From: Protonemura montana
Taxonomy: Eukaryota > Arthropoda > Insecta > Plecoptera > Nemouridae
Reading direction: 5' to 3'
Length of the DNA stretch: 64,000 nucleotides
Assembly: GCA_947568835.1 (NCBI GenBank)
Contig: OX387603.1
Location: 12,734,651 to 12,798,650, forward strand
The notes below the pieces were generated by a model, which was given only the letters and a program-made list of their open reading frames with translations, ran no database searches and was not told the origin of the DNA. Both the position numbers and the translations under genes were made by a program. Of this stretch, positions 34,762-47,919 are shown piece by piece (positions within the stretch are counted from its first letter, which is position 1; each line of letters starts with the position of its first letter).

Positions 34762-35257
34762 TGCGGGACATCCTAACAAAACGACAAACCTATTAGAGAT
34801 ATGTTAATTTTTCAAAGTAAAAGCATAAATAATAGTATTTGAGTAGTTAAAGTGGACGTTTTCCAGTGAAAATGAAGATTGCAAAGTGGATAATGAGCAA
34901 TTTTGTCAGGTTGGATCATTAAAGCGAATAAAAAGTCTCCCTAAGTGTTGGCCATGATACGCTAGTATCTCTGTAAAGTGGCATTTATCCGATAACAGCT
35001 TGGAAGATATTTCAACAGACTTCACATCTCTTGTCTATCCCAAGATCATGTCATCACAACTGAAATTCAAAGCACGTTCTGGGTGATACAGATACACTGC
35101 ATGGGACACTACACCCTGCGTGGGACACTACACCCTTCGCGAAGGGAACGACTCAATATTCATACATGGTGACATACGTCCCATACACAGTGCCAATACC
35201 CTGCTACACCACTTAACACTTTCTATTATTCTATGCACCTGCTCAAAAACTAAAGTA

Positions 35258-35623
35258 CCACTGAGTTTATAGATATAGGCACGTGGCCAGCGCTAATGTT
35301 AAGCTGTTTTGCGAAAATTGGCCGCTTACTGACTACTTTACCGACAAAAATTGAAGATACCACTACTTGGTGGAGTCACCGTCGTTTTTGAGTGTTAAGA
35401 AATTTCATGTCGTTATTTCTCGCAAATTCCTCGTCAACCATATATATGTATCGATATTTTGAGCCTTGATTATTTAATTGTAGAGGTTTGTTAAAAAGGA
35501 CTGCCGCAAGTGTCCTCGGGTGGCACCTACCGTTACCACCAGGTTTTACCGGCTCGTTTGCTCAGCAGAATGCTTAAAAATCACACTGATCCTCTGACAT
35601 TTTATATGAACTCAAAAATACCA
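35258..35623 (-). mobile_element. Inverted-repeat element family M2, copy 2 (reversed)
   Basis: Opposite orientation: CCAGCGCTAATGTTAAGCTG is at the left, and GGCACCTACCGTTACCACCA with CCGGCTCGTTTGCTCAGCAG at the right. The two ends also align with each other over about 50 bases (GAGTTTATAGATATAGG vs GAGTTCATATAAAATG), showing long terminal inverted repeats. Confidence 0.7.
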
Positions 35624-36500
35624 CCGACGAAGGGGTACAGATGGATGACTAATTTGTATACTACATTCTGCATAATATTTGTAACTGCGGAATAAGTAAC
35701 TGCGTAGGTTTTGAAATAATCGGTTGAAAAGAGAACAATTCTAAAAAACACTTATGTGGTAACTCGGTTTGACCACTGCGTATTTGGTGCAGAAAACTGT
35801 AAATTAGCAAAATTACTATCACTCGCTGTGGTTTGGTTGGCGTTCATTTGTTCCGCAAAAGCACGCTCGGTTAAGTTATCTACTGGAAGATTTATTAAAA
35901 ATAATTCAGCTCCTGTTTTAGCTTGTAAATACTAATTACTTTTCAACTCATTGACAAAACATACACACAAAGTGGTATGCAACTATGATTAAGAGATAGT
36001 TAAAACAATTCTGAATGTAAAAGTATTTAAGGTTCAGACTAAATCTCCACTCTATCAAATATCAGCTAGATTTGAACAGAAATCGTGCACTTTTTCTAAT
36101 AATTTGAAAGTTAGCCCTAAATAATGTAAGTATACAAATACGGGGTTATAGATTAGCGCGATAACATCTGGTTACTACTTGATCTATTGCTGTCGGAACT
36201 CCCTTTCATACAGCTATGCGGTACAGTATATCGTAGGTACCGACCCACCTTCGCCCTTTCGCCCCTTCACGCTCACCTAAGTTTTTTTTCTTACTCATTT
36301 TCTACCGTGCTATTCGACGAAGCATAAAACTATGCGGATAACGGGCCCCTCTAAAATAAGATTACTGTTCAACACGCCATTTTAATTTTGGGTCTAGTAC
36401 AGGATTAAAAAAAAAAAATTTAAATGTAAATGTAATGTTCGTTTTTGTGCATTTCCACGTATAGCTAAGAGAATACGCAGGCATCCATACCACTGTACTA

Positions 36501-36772
36501 CCATAGAGTTTATAGGTATAGTCAGGGCCAGTGTCAATGTTAAATTTTCTGCTGAGCAAACGAGCTGGTAAAATGCCACCCGATGGCGCTTGCGGCCGTT
36601 ATTTTCAACAAAACTCTTCGATAAATAATTGCGACTCAAAATATCCATTCATGTTTATTAACCGTGATAAATATTATTTGACTGTGACTCCGTCTAGTAG
36701 CATCCATTTTTGTCAGTAAATAACTCATTTAACGGTCATTTTTCTCAAAGACAGTTTAACATCAGCGCTATG
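36501..36772 (+). mobile_element. Inverted-repeat element family M2, copy 3
   Basis: CCATAGAGTTTATAGGTATA, GCTGAGCAAACGAGCTGG and GATGGCGCTTGCGGCCGTTA on the left; GACAGTTTAACATCAGCGCT on the right. About 272 bp. Confidence 0.7.
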
Positions 36773-37988
36773 TTAGCACGGTGGCACACCTAAAATTTGC
36801 CATTTAAAAAAACCTGCGATTTTCGACAAAGCTCACATAAAATCACGGCCTCGACGCCCAGTTCATTTCCTCTCATAGCATTGACTAAACAGCAGGCACA
36901 GAGTATTTAGAAAAGCAGTTGCAAGTGAGATAGCAACGTACTGTCAGCCTCGGTACTCGTGCGTTATCACAGAGAGCCTCGTAATTAATACTGGAGCTCG
37001 CAGCGCTCTCAGCGGTGTTGATTATAATCTCTTGTGCTCCGAACGACGGCGACGACGGCGACGAGAGTTTGGTCTCATCGCAACGGAGCAGGGGTGTACG
37101 TGTCAGTTGAACAATTCAAAGGCTGATAAGGACAGACGAGACGGTGCAGTTGGAAAGTTGTGGCAGATGCGGATTGAGTTGTTGGTAATTGGTGACAGAT
37201 GCGAATGGAATTATTGTGCGGCAGAGTTTGGTTGTGAGTTGGTTATGCGTATTCGATTGTCTTGGTGATTTTAATTGACATTTACCTTGACATTCATGAA
37301 GTTTCACTCAATATATTTGAAAGTAGATGGAAGCAAAATACAGCTTATCATCACTCCTCTTTGCACTGATATGCATTTAAATAAAAATTAGTATTTCAGG
37401 TCGATTAATAAATACCCAGATAGAAATAGTGAATTAGAAGCGAAATCATTCGTGAAATAAGTAAATCAGTTCTTTAAATAAATTGGCTTACAAACTAAGT
37501 AATGAATAATTAATAACTAACAATGCCCGACACGCAGCCTTTTTGTCAATTAGATCTTAGGGGCGAATATATCGTTAGAAGGCCATGTATCTACCATTTT
37601 AGTTGGTGGTTCTTATTATGAAAATACTGTACATCGACATGAATATTATCTTAAAACAGAAGTGAAAATCAAGCACCACCTGCGATCGATTCTCATTTCA
37701 CCGTTTATAAAATCGATGACGATTGATTCTCAACATATTGAGTGGGCATTAAATGGGGATCAATGTTGGAAATTTGGTATTTCACTCGTACCTAAATGGC
37801 ACAAAAATACGAGAGGCATTGCTTTTGTATTATTTTGCAATTAACTGCAAGTTAAATAAATCTCGTGTCCTTATTTCTCCACAAGAAATCTGTTGTTCAT
37901 GTGCAATGTCGAGTAATTTCTATTTGTGACATGGCGATTCAGCATGTATAGGTACTTCATATACCGTACCATTTTCCACCGTATTTAC

Positions 37989-38198
37989 ATTGAGTGCATA
38001 GACATGGTCAGAGATTCAGCGTTAATGCTAAACTGTCTGCTGAGCAAACGAGCCGGCAACACATGGTAACGGTAGGTGCCGTCTGATGGCGGTTGCAGCC
38101 GTTAAAAAAAACTCTGCAGTTAAATAGTTACGACTGAAAATATCGATACATGCACCGACCATTTTTCGCGAATACAGTTTAACATTAGTGCTATGGTA
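37989..38198 (+). mobile_element. Inverted-repeat element family M2, copy 4
   Basis: CAGCGTTAATGCTAAACTGT then CTGCTGAGCAAACGAGCCGG and GTAACGGTAGGTGCCGTCTG; right end ACAGTTTAACATTAGTGCTA. The shortest copy at about 210 bp, with an internal deletion. Confidence 0.7.
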
Positions 38199-41100
38199 GT
38201 TCACTACAAGGCAGTGTAGGTTAATTGATCGTCTTTACACAATTATATTGAGCATACAAGCTGCTCAAATTCTCGAAATTGACGTCAAAATTCATGCTCG
38301 CGCCACCGAACATAGAAACTGAGGGCCCGAAACAAAACACAAAAAACTACGCAAACTCTGTCAACTTCAGCTGCGACCGTATTTTCTTGCTCGTGATCTT
38401 TAACGATTGACTTGCCGACGATATCATAAGCTATATAAAGTTGACGACTCCATCAGCGTGAAGCCGCGGCGATCAGACCTCGGTGAAACCACCGAGGTGT
38501 TTCAAGGGTTGGTGTACGCTTGCCTCTCGCGCCGAAGTGACGGCAAGTGGCGGCGTGTAAGCGCTGGTTAATCCTGGACCGAGCGTTCAATGGCCACTTG
38601 AATTCGCCTCAAGACAAACTAAACTTACCTTGTACCGGTCCTAGCAGTTGCTACGCTACGATCGGACTAATTAATGTACCCGACGACTAACAGCACGGAT
38701 AAAGTTTTGCAATTTCTTAGAAATACGGACTTTGTTTCAAAGTTGGTTATTCGTTTCTTCTTCTTTTTCTTCTTGTTTGACTCTTCTGAGTTGGTTTCCA
38801 ATTGAGATGTTGTAAAGAATTATTTTGAGTGCGATATTGATTAAGACATCGTTGAGGTGTGCTTTGGATCTGATGGCCACAAAGTGAACTTCACGTGAAG
38901 TCGCATGCAGTCTTTTCGATGCTGAATTGAATTAAATTTCTTTCCCTCAATCGACAAGTGTAAGTGTAATCACTAATCACTGAGCGTTGCTTACTTTCGA
39001 ATCCGTCGTGATCAACGCTTTATCGTTTTTGTCTCGAAAGGATGCCCGAGATGTTTCCTGTTCTTTTTCTCTATTTATCTTGCCTTTTCTGTAGCACGAC
39101 GCACTGGTATAATCAGATCAACTAGACCTAATCACTTAAAACTTCAGCTAAATGATCAATTTTGTTACATACGAAGGCATTACATAAAAAAGTTGGAAAT
39201 AATCCATTCGCATCTTGTCCCTTGCTTATACAGTGTATTAATGGCATTACACTAATTTTGATAAGATAAACAATTTATCGACGTTTGAAATAAGACATTT
39301 TATGAAAAGGAAAAAAAAAACTGTCGGAGTTAAATCTGTCACTTTAAAAGTTCAATATTTTTCTTTCAAATGTAAAAGTTTGTAGAAAACAAATATAAGA
39401 GTAGGTATATCGAAAAGAAAACTCTTTATTTAAAATTATCTCATGCATTCCCGAGCAAACCAAGTGACCCGGCAGGAAATCCAGCGACATTTTGACACAA
39501 CTACGCTGCCGGGTCGAGATTTTCAGCGCCGCGACGCTGTCGACGACTGACACGACGCCAGTATAATAATGTGTCACCGCTCAAGGACTGCGATCTCTCC
39601 TCACGCCCAGAGGGTCTTGCCCTACATTCCCTTCGTCAGGGTGTGGAGACCAGACGTAGCTGGTGCTGCGATCGCATCGACTACCTTGCATTTACAGATG
39701 AACTGAAAATATCTCGTATAAAGTAAAATTAATGTGCTAATGTGGCTAACGGTGGAATTTCCCACAGGAAAATATTAATAATTATAAATTTTTCTGTTGT
39801 GTTGGTAAAATAATATCATGAGAATGTTTTAGGCCAATGGCAGTACATGTCGAGTGGAGAACATAAAAAAAGAGCCGAGAAAAGGCACAACAATCGCGTG
39901 CTCATGTGCCCCAGCACGTTTATATCATAAAATCTCTCTTTCTCTCTCGCCCTTACTCTCTCATTTTCATTATTTCTTTTCGTCCAGTTCTTAAATATTA
40001 TCACTCCTGCACACAAACTAACTGCAACCTGCATTTAAAATTCACAAATCATCAGAGCTTTTCGCACACCTACTTATTACCTACAGATCATAAAATTCTA
40101 ACGTACTCTCATGGCCCTTACCGTTGTTTTCCTAGGCTATCCGATCATTAACTCGTTGGCGAAATCCTAATGCAGAGCTTTTAAAGCCTTCTACCATCCC
40201 ACGCCAAGTCTTCCACAGTTCATAGCCAGGGTGATTGAGCTCTGCACTTTGCATAAAAATAAAATCAACCTGTTTTCTTCGAAAAAAATTTCTCCGACGG
40301 TATAACATGGAAATTCTAAAAACCACCCAGCTTGGCGTGGATTCGTGTATATATAGGCCAACGGGTCGACCGACTAGCAACTGAAATTGAGTAATGCCAT
40401 TCTTCTACGGTATAGATTCGACTGGTAATGATATCGACTGGAAATGATATCGACTTCCACGCTCGGTGTTTCAGGCCGGTCATGCAGACGAGAGCGTTGC
40501 ATGATGCTCAGTTAGGCCACGTCGGATTGTTCAAGCGTTCTCACGCTATGAGACCCAGTTGCTAAAATCAACCGACAGTCGCGCTAGGGTAAAGGACTGC
40601 AGCGGGTTGAAGGGGAGAATGGAAAGGGGTCACGGTAATAGGTTAAAGGATAGAGCTGTCACGGTTTTTACCCCACTGGGACGACGAGTTTGTCGTCGTC
40701 GAGCTATACGAAGATGACATACACCTGGGATGATATTAATCACATTGCCAGGTTGATGGTTTGGCTTCGTGGACGATGAAATGCGAAAAGCGAACGCGAT
40801 GGGTGTAATGGAGGTAATAATCACAAAAGAAGACGGTTTACGGTCTGATGCGATGAATGGGAGACTGAATGGTGGTGAGGGTGGTATGGGGTTTGCTTTG
40901 TGAACTATCTCTAGCGCTCTATCGTGTCAGGATTTCCGTTAATCCTGTGCACTTCGGCGCAAATCCACGCGTGAAACTGATGAATATAAATTTATTCGGT
41001 GAAATTATCTGGTCAAAAATAAACCCCGAGTTCTGGAGGACGAGCGGCGTGGATATATAGATGGTATGGAAAGTTAGGGATGTGAAGTTCTGTGTCCAGA

Positions 41101-41344
41101 TTTGTGTCATGCCATCTGGTATTCTGGATGTTCGTTCGTTTAGCACATATAAATCAATCAGACGTGTATTTGCGATCGGTTTAATCGCTAATGAAAGCTA
41201 TCGCCATTTGAATCATGAGTGAAGCAATGATTTAAAATGATGTTCATGCAAATAATGAAAATAATTGGACAAGAAGTTAATCAGTCTCGGCGATTTATGT
41301 CTACATGAACCTTGTTTACACCAATAAAGTTCACGTAAATAAAA

Positions 41345-41465
41345 GAGTAACTATAAGTTGGATCTTGAAATCACAGAAACATCTTAATTTCACTGCATGT
41401 GATTGGAAGTCACTTTGGTAATAGTTTCAACTAACACTTTAACTCGGAGCTGAGATTTAAAAAAA
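41345..41465. mobile_element. MITE family M1, diverged copy 3
   Basis: Shares CACAGAAACA, TTTCACTGCATGTGATTGG and AACTAACACTTTAACTCGGA with 58-213. Its terminal repeats are eroded. Confidence 0.45.
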
Positions 41466-42067
41466 AAACGGACATTAGTAAAATTAAATCAGAGGACATG
41501 AAACTTGGTGTACCTGCTTAGTTTACATACATATACAATTAAAAAACACAGTTTTATCTTAAATCAAGTTTCATCTTGGTTTTGTCTTTAAGGGCGTTGT
41601 AGACAAACGCTATGTGTAAGAATAAACACAAAAATACCCACTTTTTTTTATGAAATCTGAAAGTTAACAACATTTGCAGGATAGGAATTCCCCAAAAATA
41701 ATTTTAAGGAAAACCACACTGAGATAAACGCAGTTTAACATGATTTTTGGAAGTGAAACAAAGTTTCAGATTTCAACCCTTTTTTTGAAGCTATGACATA
41801 AGATAGGAGAACCAATTTTGTACACAATATAGTCAGCACCTTTCTCTAGGTTGTGTAGTCAAAAACAAGTCATTCTGAGCCAAGGGCTGTTCACTAGAAT
41901 TATTTCCATCGCCCTCTGCATTGTTTTTTTGTGGGGGAAACCGCTAAAACACGGCCTAGGATCGAGATAAGCACATGAAATGTTGAGATAGATTTGTGAT
42001 CCAAATTTCCGATTACCTGATGATAGTGTTTTGATGTAATTTAATTGACATTTTTATCCATCCCACA

Positions 42068-42150
42068 GAACCAATACCTGCACGTGACTCGAACCTAGTC
42101 TAAAAATCTCTGTCTTCAAGTCGATAAACTAGTCGAGACCTATGCATTTG
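42068..42150 (-). mobile_element. tRNA-like sequence, possible SINE remnant
   Basis: On the minus strand, CTAGTTTATCGACTTGAAGA then AGGTTCGAGTCACGTGC. GGTTCGAGTC matches box B and the spacing fits anticodon and T arms. The acceptor stem and box A are poor, so this is not a working tRNA. Confidence 0.4.
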
Positions 42151-44481
42151 TGTTTCACTGGAAGACAGAGAGGAAAGAAGTAAATAATGAGAGGGTCTTA
42201 TGTCCCCTTATGCATTGCATTTGAGGTGGAGCATAAAATATCTGCAGTCACTTCTAAATAATAACTATTTTGTTTCAAAGATACATATCAGCTCTTTACC
42301 TGGAAGCTGCTGGATGTAAATCACAAGGAGATAAATTTTCCTTGCAGTGCACACAACTCGTCAGTAATACTGAAAATAAAAAGCAGTATTGAACTTTTAC
42401 TGATTTATTAGCGACTTATTTTCATATATGCAAATATTAAATCGACGAAAATCTGCAATTGTTATCGCAGATTTCTTTGATGTTGACTCTTTAAAGGAAG
42501 TCATGCATTTCGTACAAACCCAGTAATAGCCATTCAAACAAAAAAGGATATTAAAAGGGCCATATTTAATCCGATTGTTACAATCACCGAAGTGGGCACT
42601 AAAATGAGTTCATTTTGCTCTCTCCTAGGTGGATTTACAAACCTAAAGGGGCTCGTGAACACCAAACAACATTTTCGTTTGCACAACTAAATAAATAATT
42701 ACTCTCCAGTCAAAGTTTGTGTCAACCTGACTCGAAACTCATGCTTGGTTTGCTGCTAGCCTATAAAGGAACACACGAACAATTTGTGCAAGACATTCAA
42801 CGCGTAGCGGGCGGGGAAATAATACATTCAATTCGCTTCGTTGGAAAAACTAAATCGATTTTCACCGTGTGGCAAAGCGTCAAGAGTACACGCCAGAAAC
42901 ACGGCCTCCTTTTTGAGTTGAAACTTTAATTGTTTCTGCAGTCGTCATGATGGCTCAATGTTGACATTAGGTGGGTGGGGTTTATTTGATCAACTCTCAG
43001 AAATAAGTGAATCATTAACGTCTGTCACTGTCGATGGGAAAGTGATAATATTTCTTGTACTGAGCAGTAAGCAAAATGATTGGAGTCGAATGGACCATAA
43101 GAGACTCGAAATTATTTATAGTAACGAACTTGGTGGTGATTTAGACCTCAAGTTTCATCTAATTCGTATCTTCATTGTTATATCACTCATCGAATTTGAA
43201 GCACTTACGATGGTTTAACCCCAGTGTAAATCGTTTTGCTCAGTATTAATATTCTCAGTTCTATTACTTAAAGTATAGAATTATAAAATAAAGTATAAAA
43301 TTGTTATGTGTCATTGTGATATGTTGTAAATCACACAACAATGACGCTATCATCAATAATCAAGCAACACATATTTCTATTGAGTTTCAAACTTTCTGTG
43401 TTGAGAAAATTGCGGACGACGTAAAACGTCCTGGTCTATTACGCCAGGTAAATACTTACCGACATCAAGTCTACGAACATTATCCATCCTCCACGCTCTC
43501 TCATCGTCGCGTCCCTTAAAGCGACGCCGACGTCGGCTTATCACAGCCAGTGAGTCCGTCCAACGCATAACAGAGTAAGTATTCAATCCGTTCAAAAGAG
43601 ATTCAAATAGCGATTTATGAATGCGAAATACTGGACCGTCTACAGTTGTCAGCGTTCGAGTCGGCAAAATGTCTCCTACAAAATCTGTGTCTCGCGATTT
43701 TCTCGCTAATGGTGTTTGGCGAGATTCTGTTCCGCGAGGCATGTTATGCAGCTACCTCCTTTCTCGTGTTTGCTCAAGTAGAAAGAAAAGATTTCGAGTT
43801 TATTCTTAAGGCTAGACTGAACTCGCTAAAAAAATGTTGGGCACGAATGACCTTGGTTTTTGTAAGTTTTCTGCCATGACAGTGAGTAAATGAGGCTAAA
43901 TTAATTTAAGCGAAACTGGCGTAGTTTTGTGATGAACCCCTTTAGTTATAATAATGTTAACTTGAGCCAAAAACGATCATGATTTTTAATTTCTTGCTCG
44001 TTCAATAAACATCTGACCATTTAAAATTTTTTTTTTCAATTATTTTGATAAAGAATATCATTTCAATAATTACTTTAGTGAAATTGTAAAAGGACATATC
44101 AGTACCTCAACAGTTCCTCAGAGATTCGGTCAGTGGCGCAATTTGTTGCCAAATCCAGTTCAGTCATCCAAAGCTGTGCTACGCCTCAAGCCACACAAAC
44201 TTAATTATGTAAACATTAGTTCACAGCCGCCAGTCACATTGAATATTCGATCATATGGTTCAGCCGGTGAATGAAGAATTTGGCACTGGTATTGTCCACA
44301 ATAATCAACGCTTTTTGTTAGGGCCTAGAACCATGTGCCTCTCGACCAATCCATGCCGTTTTTCAACTACTATTCACGCTTCTTGTGGTAGCAAATTTTC
44401 AGTGAAAATTACACATGGCACTGATCCAGGTTGGAATCTAAAGCATCTGGAGTTCGTTGAACGGGATACCGCATTCAAAAC

Positions 44482-44730
44482 ATGAATCGTGCGTTATGGG
44501 CAGTAGTCCATGAGCCAATGAAACAGTACAGCGAGTTAGGGGTCAACCGTTATCTGGTATTGGTTTTTCTATTGATAGAACTTTCCCGAGCTGAAGAGGT
44601 TTGCCCACAGGCTGAAATCAAATATAAAGCCGGTTGTTGTGATGTGATCTTAGATGATTGCTGCTCGGTTGAGGATAAACAACATGGAGTTTTTGCTTTT
44701 TTGGAACAAATCAGCCGTGAGCTTCCCTAG
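44482..44730 (+). CDS. Short ORF, possible small secreted protein
   Basis: 82-codon frame with ATG at 44482. A hydrophobic stretch (YLVLVFLLIELSRA, about residues 24-37) followed by EEVCPQAEIKYKAGCCDVIL and DDCCSVEDKQHG looks like a signal peptide and a short cysteine-rich region (C, CC, CC). The ATG-to-signal distance is long unless the second Met (residue 13) is used. The odd cysteine count and lack of any recognised family weaken it. It lies inside the probable channel intron, so a nested gene or a chance ORF are both possible. Confidence 0.2.
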   Translation: MNRALWAVVHEPMKQYSELGVNRYLVLVFLLIELSRAEEVCPQAEIKYKAGCCDVILDDCCSVEDKQHGVFAFLEQISRELP

Positions 44731-47635
44731 AAAATGAAGTAGAGTTAAATTCGTTTTCTACCTCAAAAATCAAACGTTGGTTCTGCTGTCAGTGACTGGT
44801 TTTCTTCTTTTTGTTGTTGTTGTTGTTGCAATTTTCATGTTATTTCATTGAATGATCCATGGGGAAGCTTCATAAACGTGACCTTGACTGAAGTGAAGCC
44901 CCGCCCACTTAGCACAGTGCTTCATTCCTTCCCTCCATTGTTGCGCTTAACGAGTGACTTCCTCTGTGACAGAGTGCTTTTAAGAGGAAAACTCTAGCCA
45001 GAAAATCATTGCGTGGACCATAGCTAACTAGAGTTGTATACTAATCGCATAGAACAAGCATATTCCTCTGGTATTTCTACACTGACCCTTTTCCCGTGGG
45101 CGTAACTCTAAATTATTCCCGTGTCCCTTATCAACCGGTAGCAGTGTATGTGTTGGGATAATGCCGGGATGAGAGGGAACGGTGGTCACAAGGGTTCTTG
45201 TGGTGGTACATATCGCAAAATGTAACCGGGACATCACAAACCTGTTTGACCCATTTGACGTCATAAATCGGTATTCGTTAATAATTTACTTTTAATTCAA
45301 AATGAACGGTGTGCAGTTGTTTTGTTGATGGTGAACTGTTATGCTATTTTTGAGATTCGCCGTTTTGAATTATTTTTTTTGTCACATATTTTTCATTTGC
45401 GATCATAAAATAAATTGCATACACTTTCAACTTCTGAATTTTTTTTTTCGAAAATGTGTTTGGTTTGCCTTGTGCGCTCTCCTGAACTTGGTTAAAGAGT
45501 GCAACTTTGGCAGTCGCCTTTGGCAAAAGAAAATAATTATTTCGATAGAAGAAACCTGTTGTTAATAAGTTTAATTATTAATCTATAACTTACTCGATTT
45601 CTATAATTCTAATTTAAACGGTGGGGCCAGGAAAAGTGTCCAAATATAGGTCTGAAATCGGTAGTGATCGTTCCCCTTAATGTATTCATAAAGTCTCCGG
45701 GATAAACATAAAGTATCATAGTCAGTCACGAACATATATATGTCGATACGAGTGCATAAAGTATACAGGGGGTGTACAAAGGTGTGAGATGAGTTGAAAT
45801 AAAACTCGGGATTATGACAAAGCATATTTTGTGTGAAAATCTATTTATACGTGGTTTCTCGTTATTTATGAAGCGAGAAAGGCAAAAAAAAAAAAAAAAA
45901 AACAGATATTTTAGACCTGGATGGTTTTATCGATGTTTTTATGCAGGGTATATGTGTGAGTGTTTTTTACTCGGTATTCTGTCGAATATTCGTTTGATCA
46001 TATATCACAGATGGGCACACACATAAACGAGAAGAGAGAACATTAATTTGGAAATGGAAAGAAAATGGCCATAACTAATAAGTTTTAAAATGCGATGCGT
46101 GATTCATTGTTATTTGTACGTGCTGGGCATGGAGAGAAATATGCTATTTGTGGACAATGTCGGATGAATAATGTGAAAAAGTTCGCTTATTTTACGCGTT
46201 CCGTTGCCCAGTGAAAGAGGATTAAAATGCATTTTGTGGCGGGCTTTTAAATGTGCGTCGATAGTATGCTACCTGGTCAAACAATTTGTCCTCATCTTCG
46301 TAAATTTGTAAATTCGTAATTTGTCCTTGTTTGTCAAAGTGACGAACTACTTAAATGTTCTGTGTGCCACATTTATAAATCGTAAGAAAAAAAAAACTTT
46401 CTCAGGTGGCTTTTCTTCATTTGCAGTTCTTTAAAGTATTTTAAAGAAAATAACTACCATTAAAAACGGCTTTGTAAGCCGCCAATTGTAATTTTTTTCT
46501 GAAACCTCGTTTTCTGTTCTAGTTCTTTGAATGTTAGGTTCTATTTCTGGCTACTACTGGGCACTGCGATTGCCTAATCACAACATGATTTGATCCGAGC
46601 AAAATCGGTCACGGACTTTCGGACGAGTGTCCCTACCTTTACGGGCAGTAAAACAGAAGAAAGTGGTTCCAGCCTCATTGTCTGATGTTTACCGAAAAAT
46701 ACTGAAAATAGATCCTTAAAATATATAAAGATAGTTAAAAGAGAAACCAATAAGCGCTTTTTGTTGATACTTTTAGGCTAATAATATTTGACAGTGAATC
46801 ACACTACTTTTCTGATTGTACGCGCTAATTTACTGTGCTCTCTCGACTTCTTTTTGAATCCAAGCTTACGAGCAAAGAGTTAAAACCATGATTAAGCCGC
46901 TCGTCAATCCTTGAGCACAATCCTCACATGTCAGTGTCTGAAAAACGGGAAGACTTCACTTCTACAATGTGTTAAAAAAAAAACTGAAATATTTCAGACA
47001 TCACGCCCGTTTTCGTAATTGTCTTCTTGTCAAGGTTATAATCGAAAGAACGCCTGTAATGAATTCCCCGTTATCTGGGTTGACATTCTACTCTAATTTG
47101 TGCCGGAATCGGGACTGCCGCAAAGGAAGGAATCGATTTTCGCACCGTTAAAATCTACCCCCTCTCCTCTGCTCCCTTGCACCACTCCCGCACCCTCCCA
47201 GCAACATTACAAGGAAAAAAGGAGTCGCAACAAAACTGTGCCTGTTATTCCCGTCTACCGCACAGCTGATATCATGCAGACACACTACGATAATCGGTGA
47301 TAAATCGAAAGAAAAATACCTATCATTGCCTTGTTATTTATCCTGTCAGCTTTGCCAGAATTATATGGACGAGAATAGAGGCAGATCGATTGGCGAGGGA
47401 CAACGATTTTGATTTGTAACTTTCTTTAAAACTCCTGGTTAAGTTTTGCGGAATGTGTTTTCGTTTTTATCTTTGGCTAACGAATTGTGCAAGCACTTAC
47501 ACCGAAATTAAATTAAGCTCTGTAATAGGCAGTAATGTTGGTTATCTAGTGGGATGAATTTTGGGACAAACATAACCTGCCCTTTTCAAAACTCAAAAAT
47601 CCGAAAAAAAATAAAATAAGGGGTGACGAAGTTAA

Positions 47636-47919
47636 ACAAGATTAAAAGTAAAATATTTAGAAAACGAAGAAATATATAGATTAGGTATTAAAATTGGGAA
47701 AGAAAGATTGAAATTGTTTGGGAAAATTATGAGAGTGGAGGAAGAAAGATTGTCAAGAAAGATTTTAATCTTGGAATATGAGAGAAGGGGAAGAGGAAGA
47801 CCCAAAAGAAAAATGGATAAGCAGATGAGGAGGAAAAAGATGAGAAATGGAATGAAGTAGAAGAGAAAGAAGACTGGCTAGATAAGGAGATATGGAAGAA
47901 GTGGGTGAATGAAAAGTAA
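47636..47919 (+). pseudogene. LINE reverse-transcriptase C-terminal remnant
   Basis: The frame reads ...LGIKIGKERLKLFGKIMRVE, then EERLSRKILILEYERRGRGR, then PKRKMDKQM. This fits the tail of many insect LINE ORF2 proteins, in which a L-WFGHVMRM-EER--K--L block is followed by a basic GR-RGRP--RW-D segment. A stop falls at 47858-47860. After a frameshift, EDWLDKEIWKKWVNEK and a stop at 47917-47919 correspond to the usual last residues. The polypurine look of the region comes from this lysine/arginine/glutamate-rich code. The invariant H of FGHVMR is replaced by K. Confidence 0.65.

Noticed and set aside
40132-40380. Minus ORF of 82 codons
   Set aside because: Unrecognised, no neighbouring exon signals.
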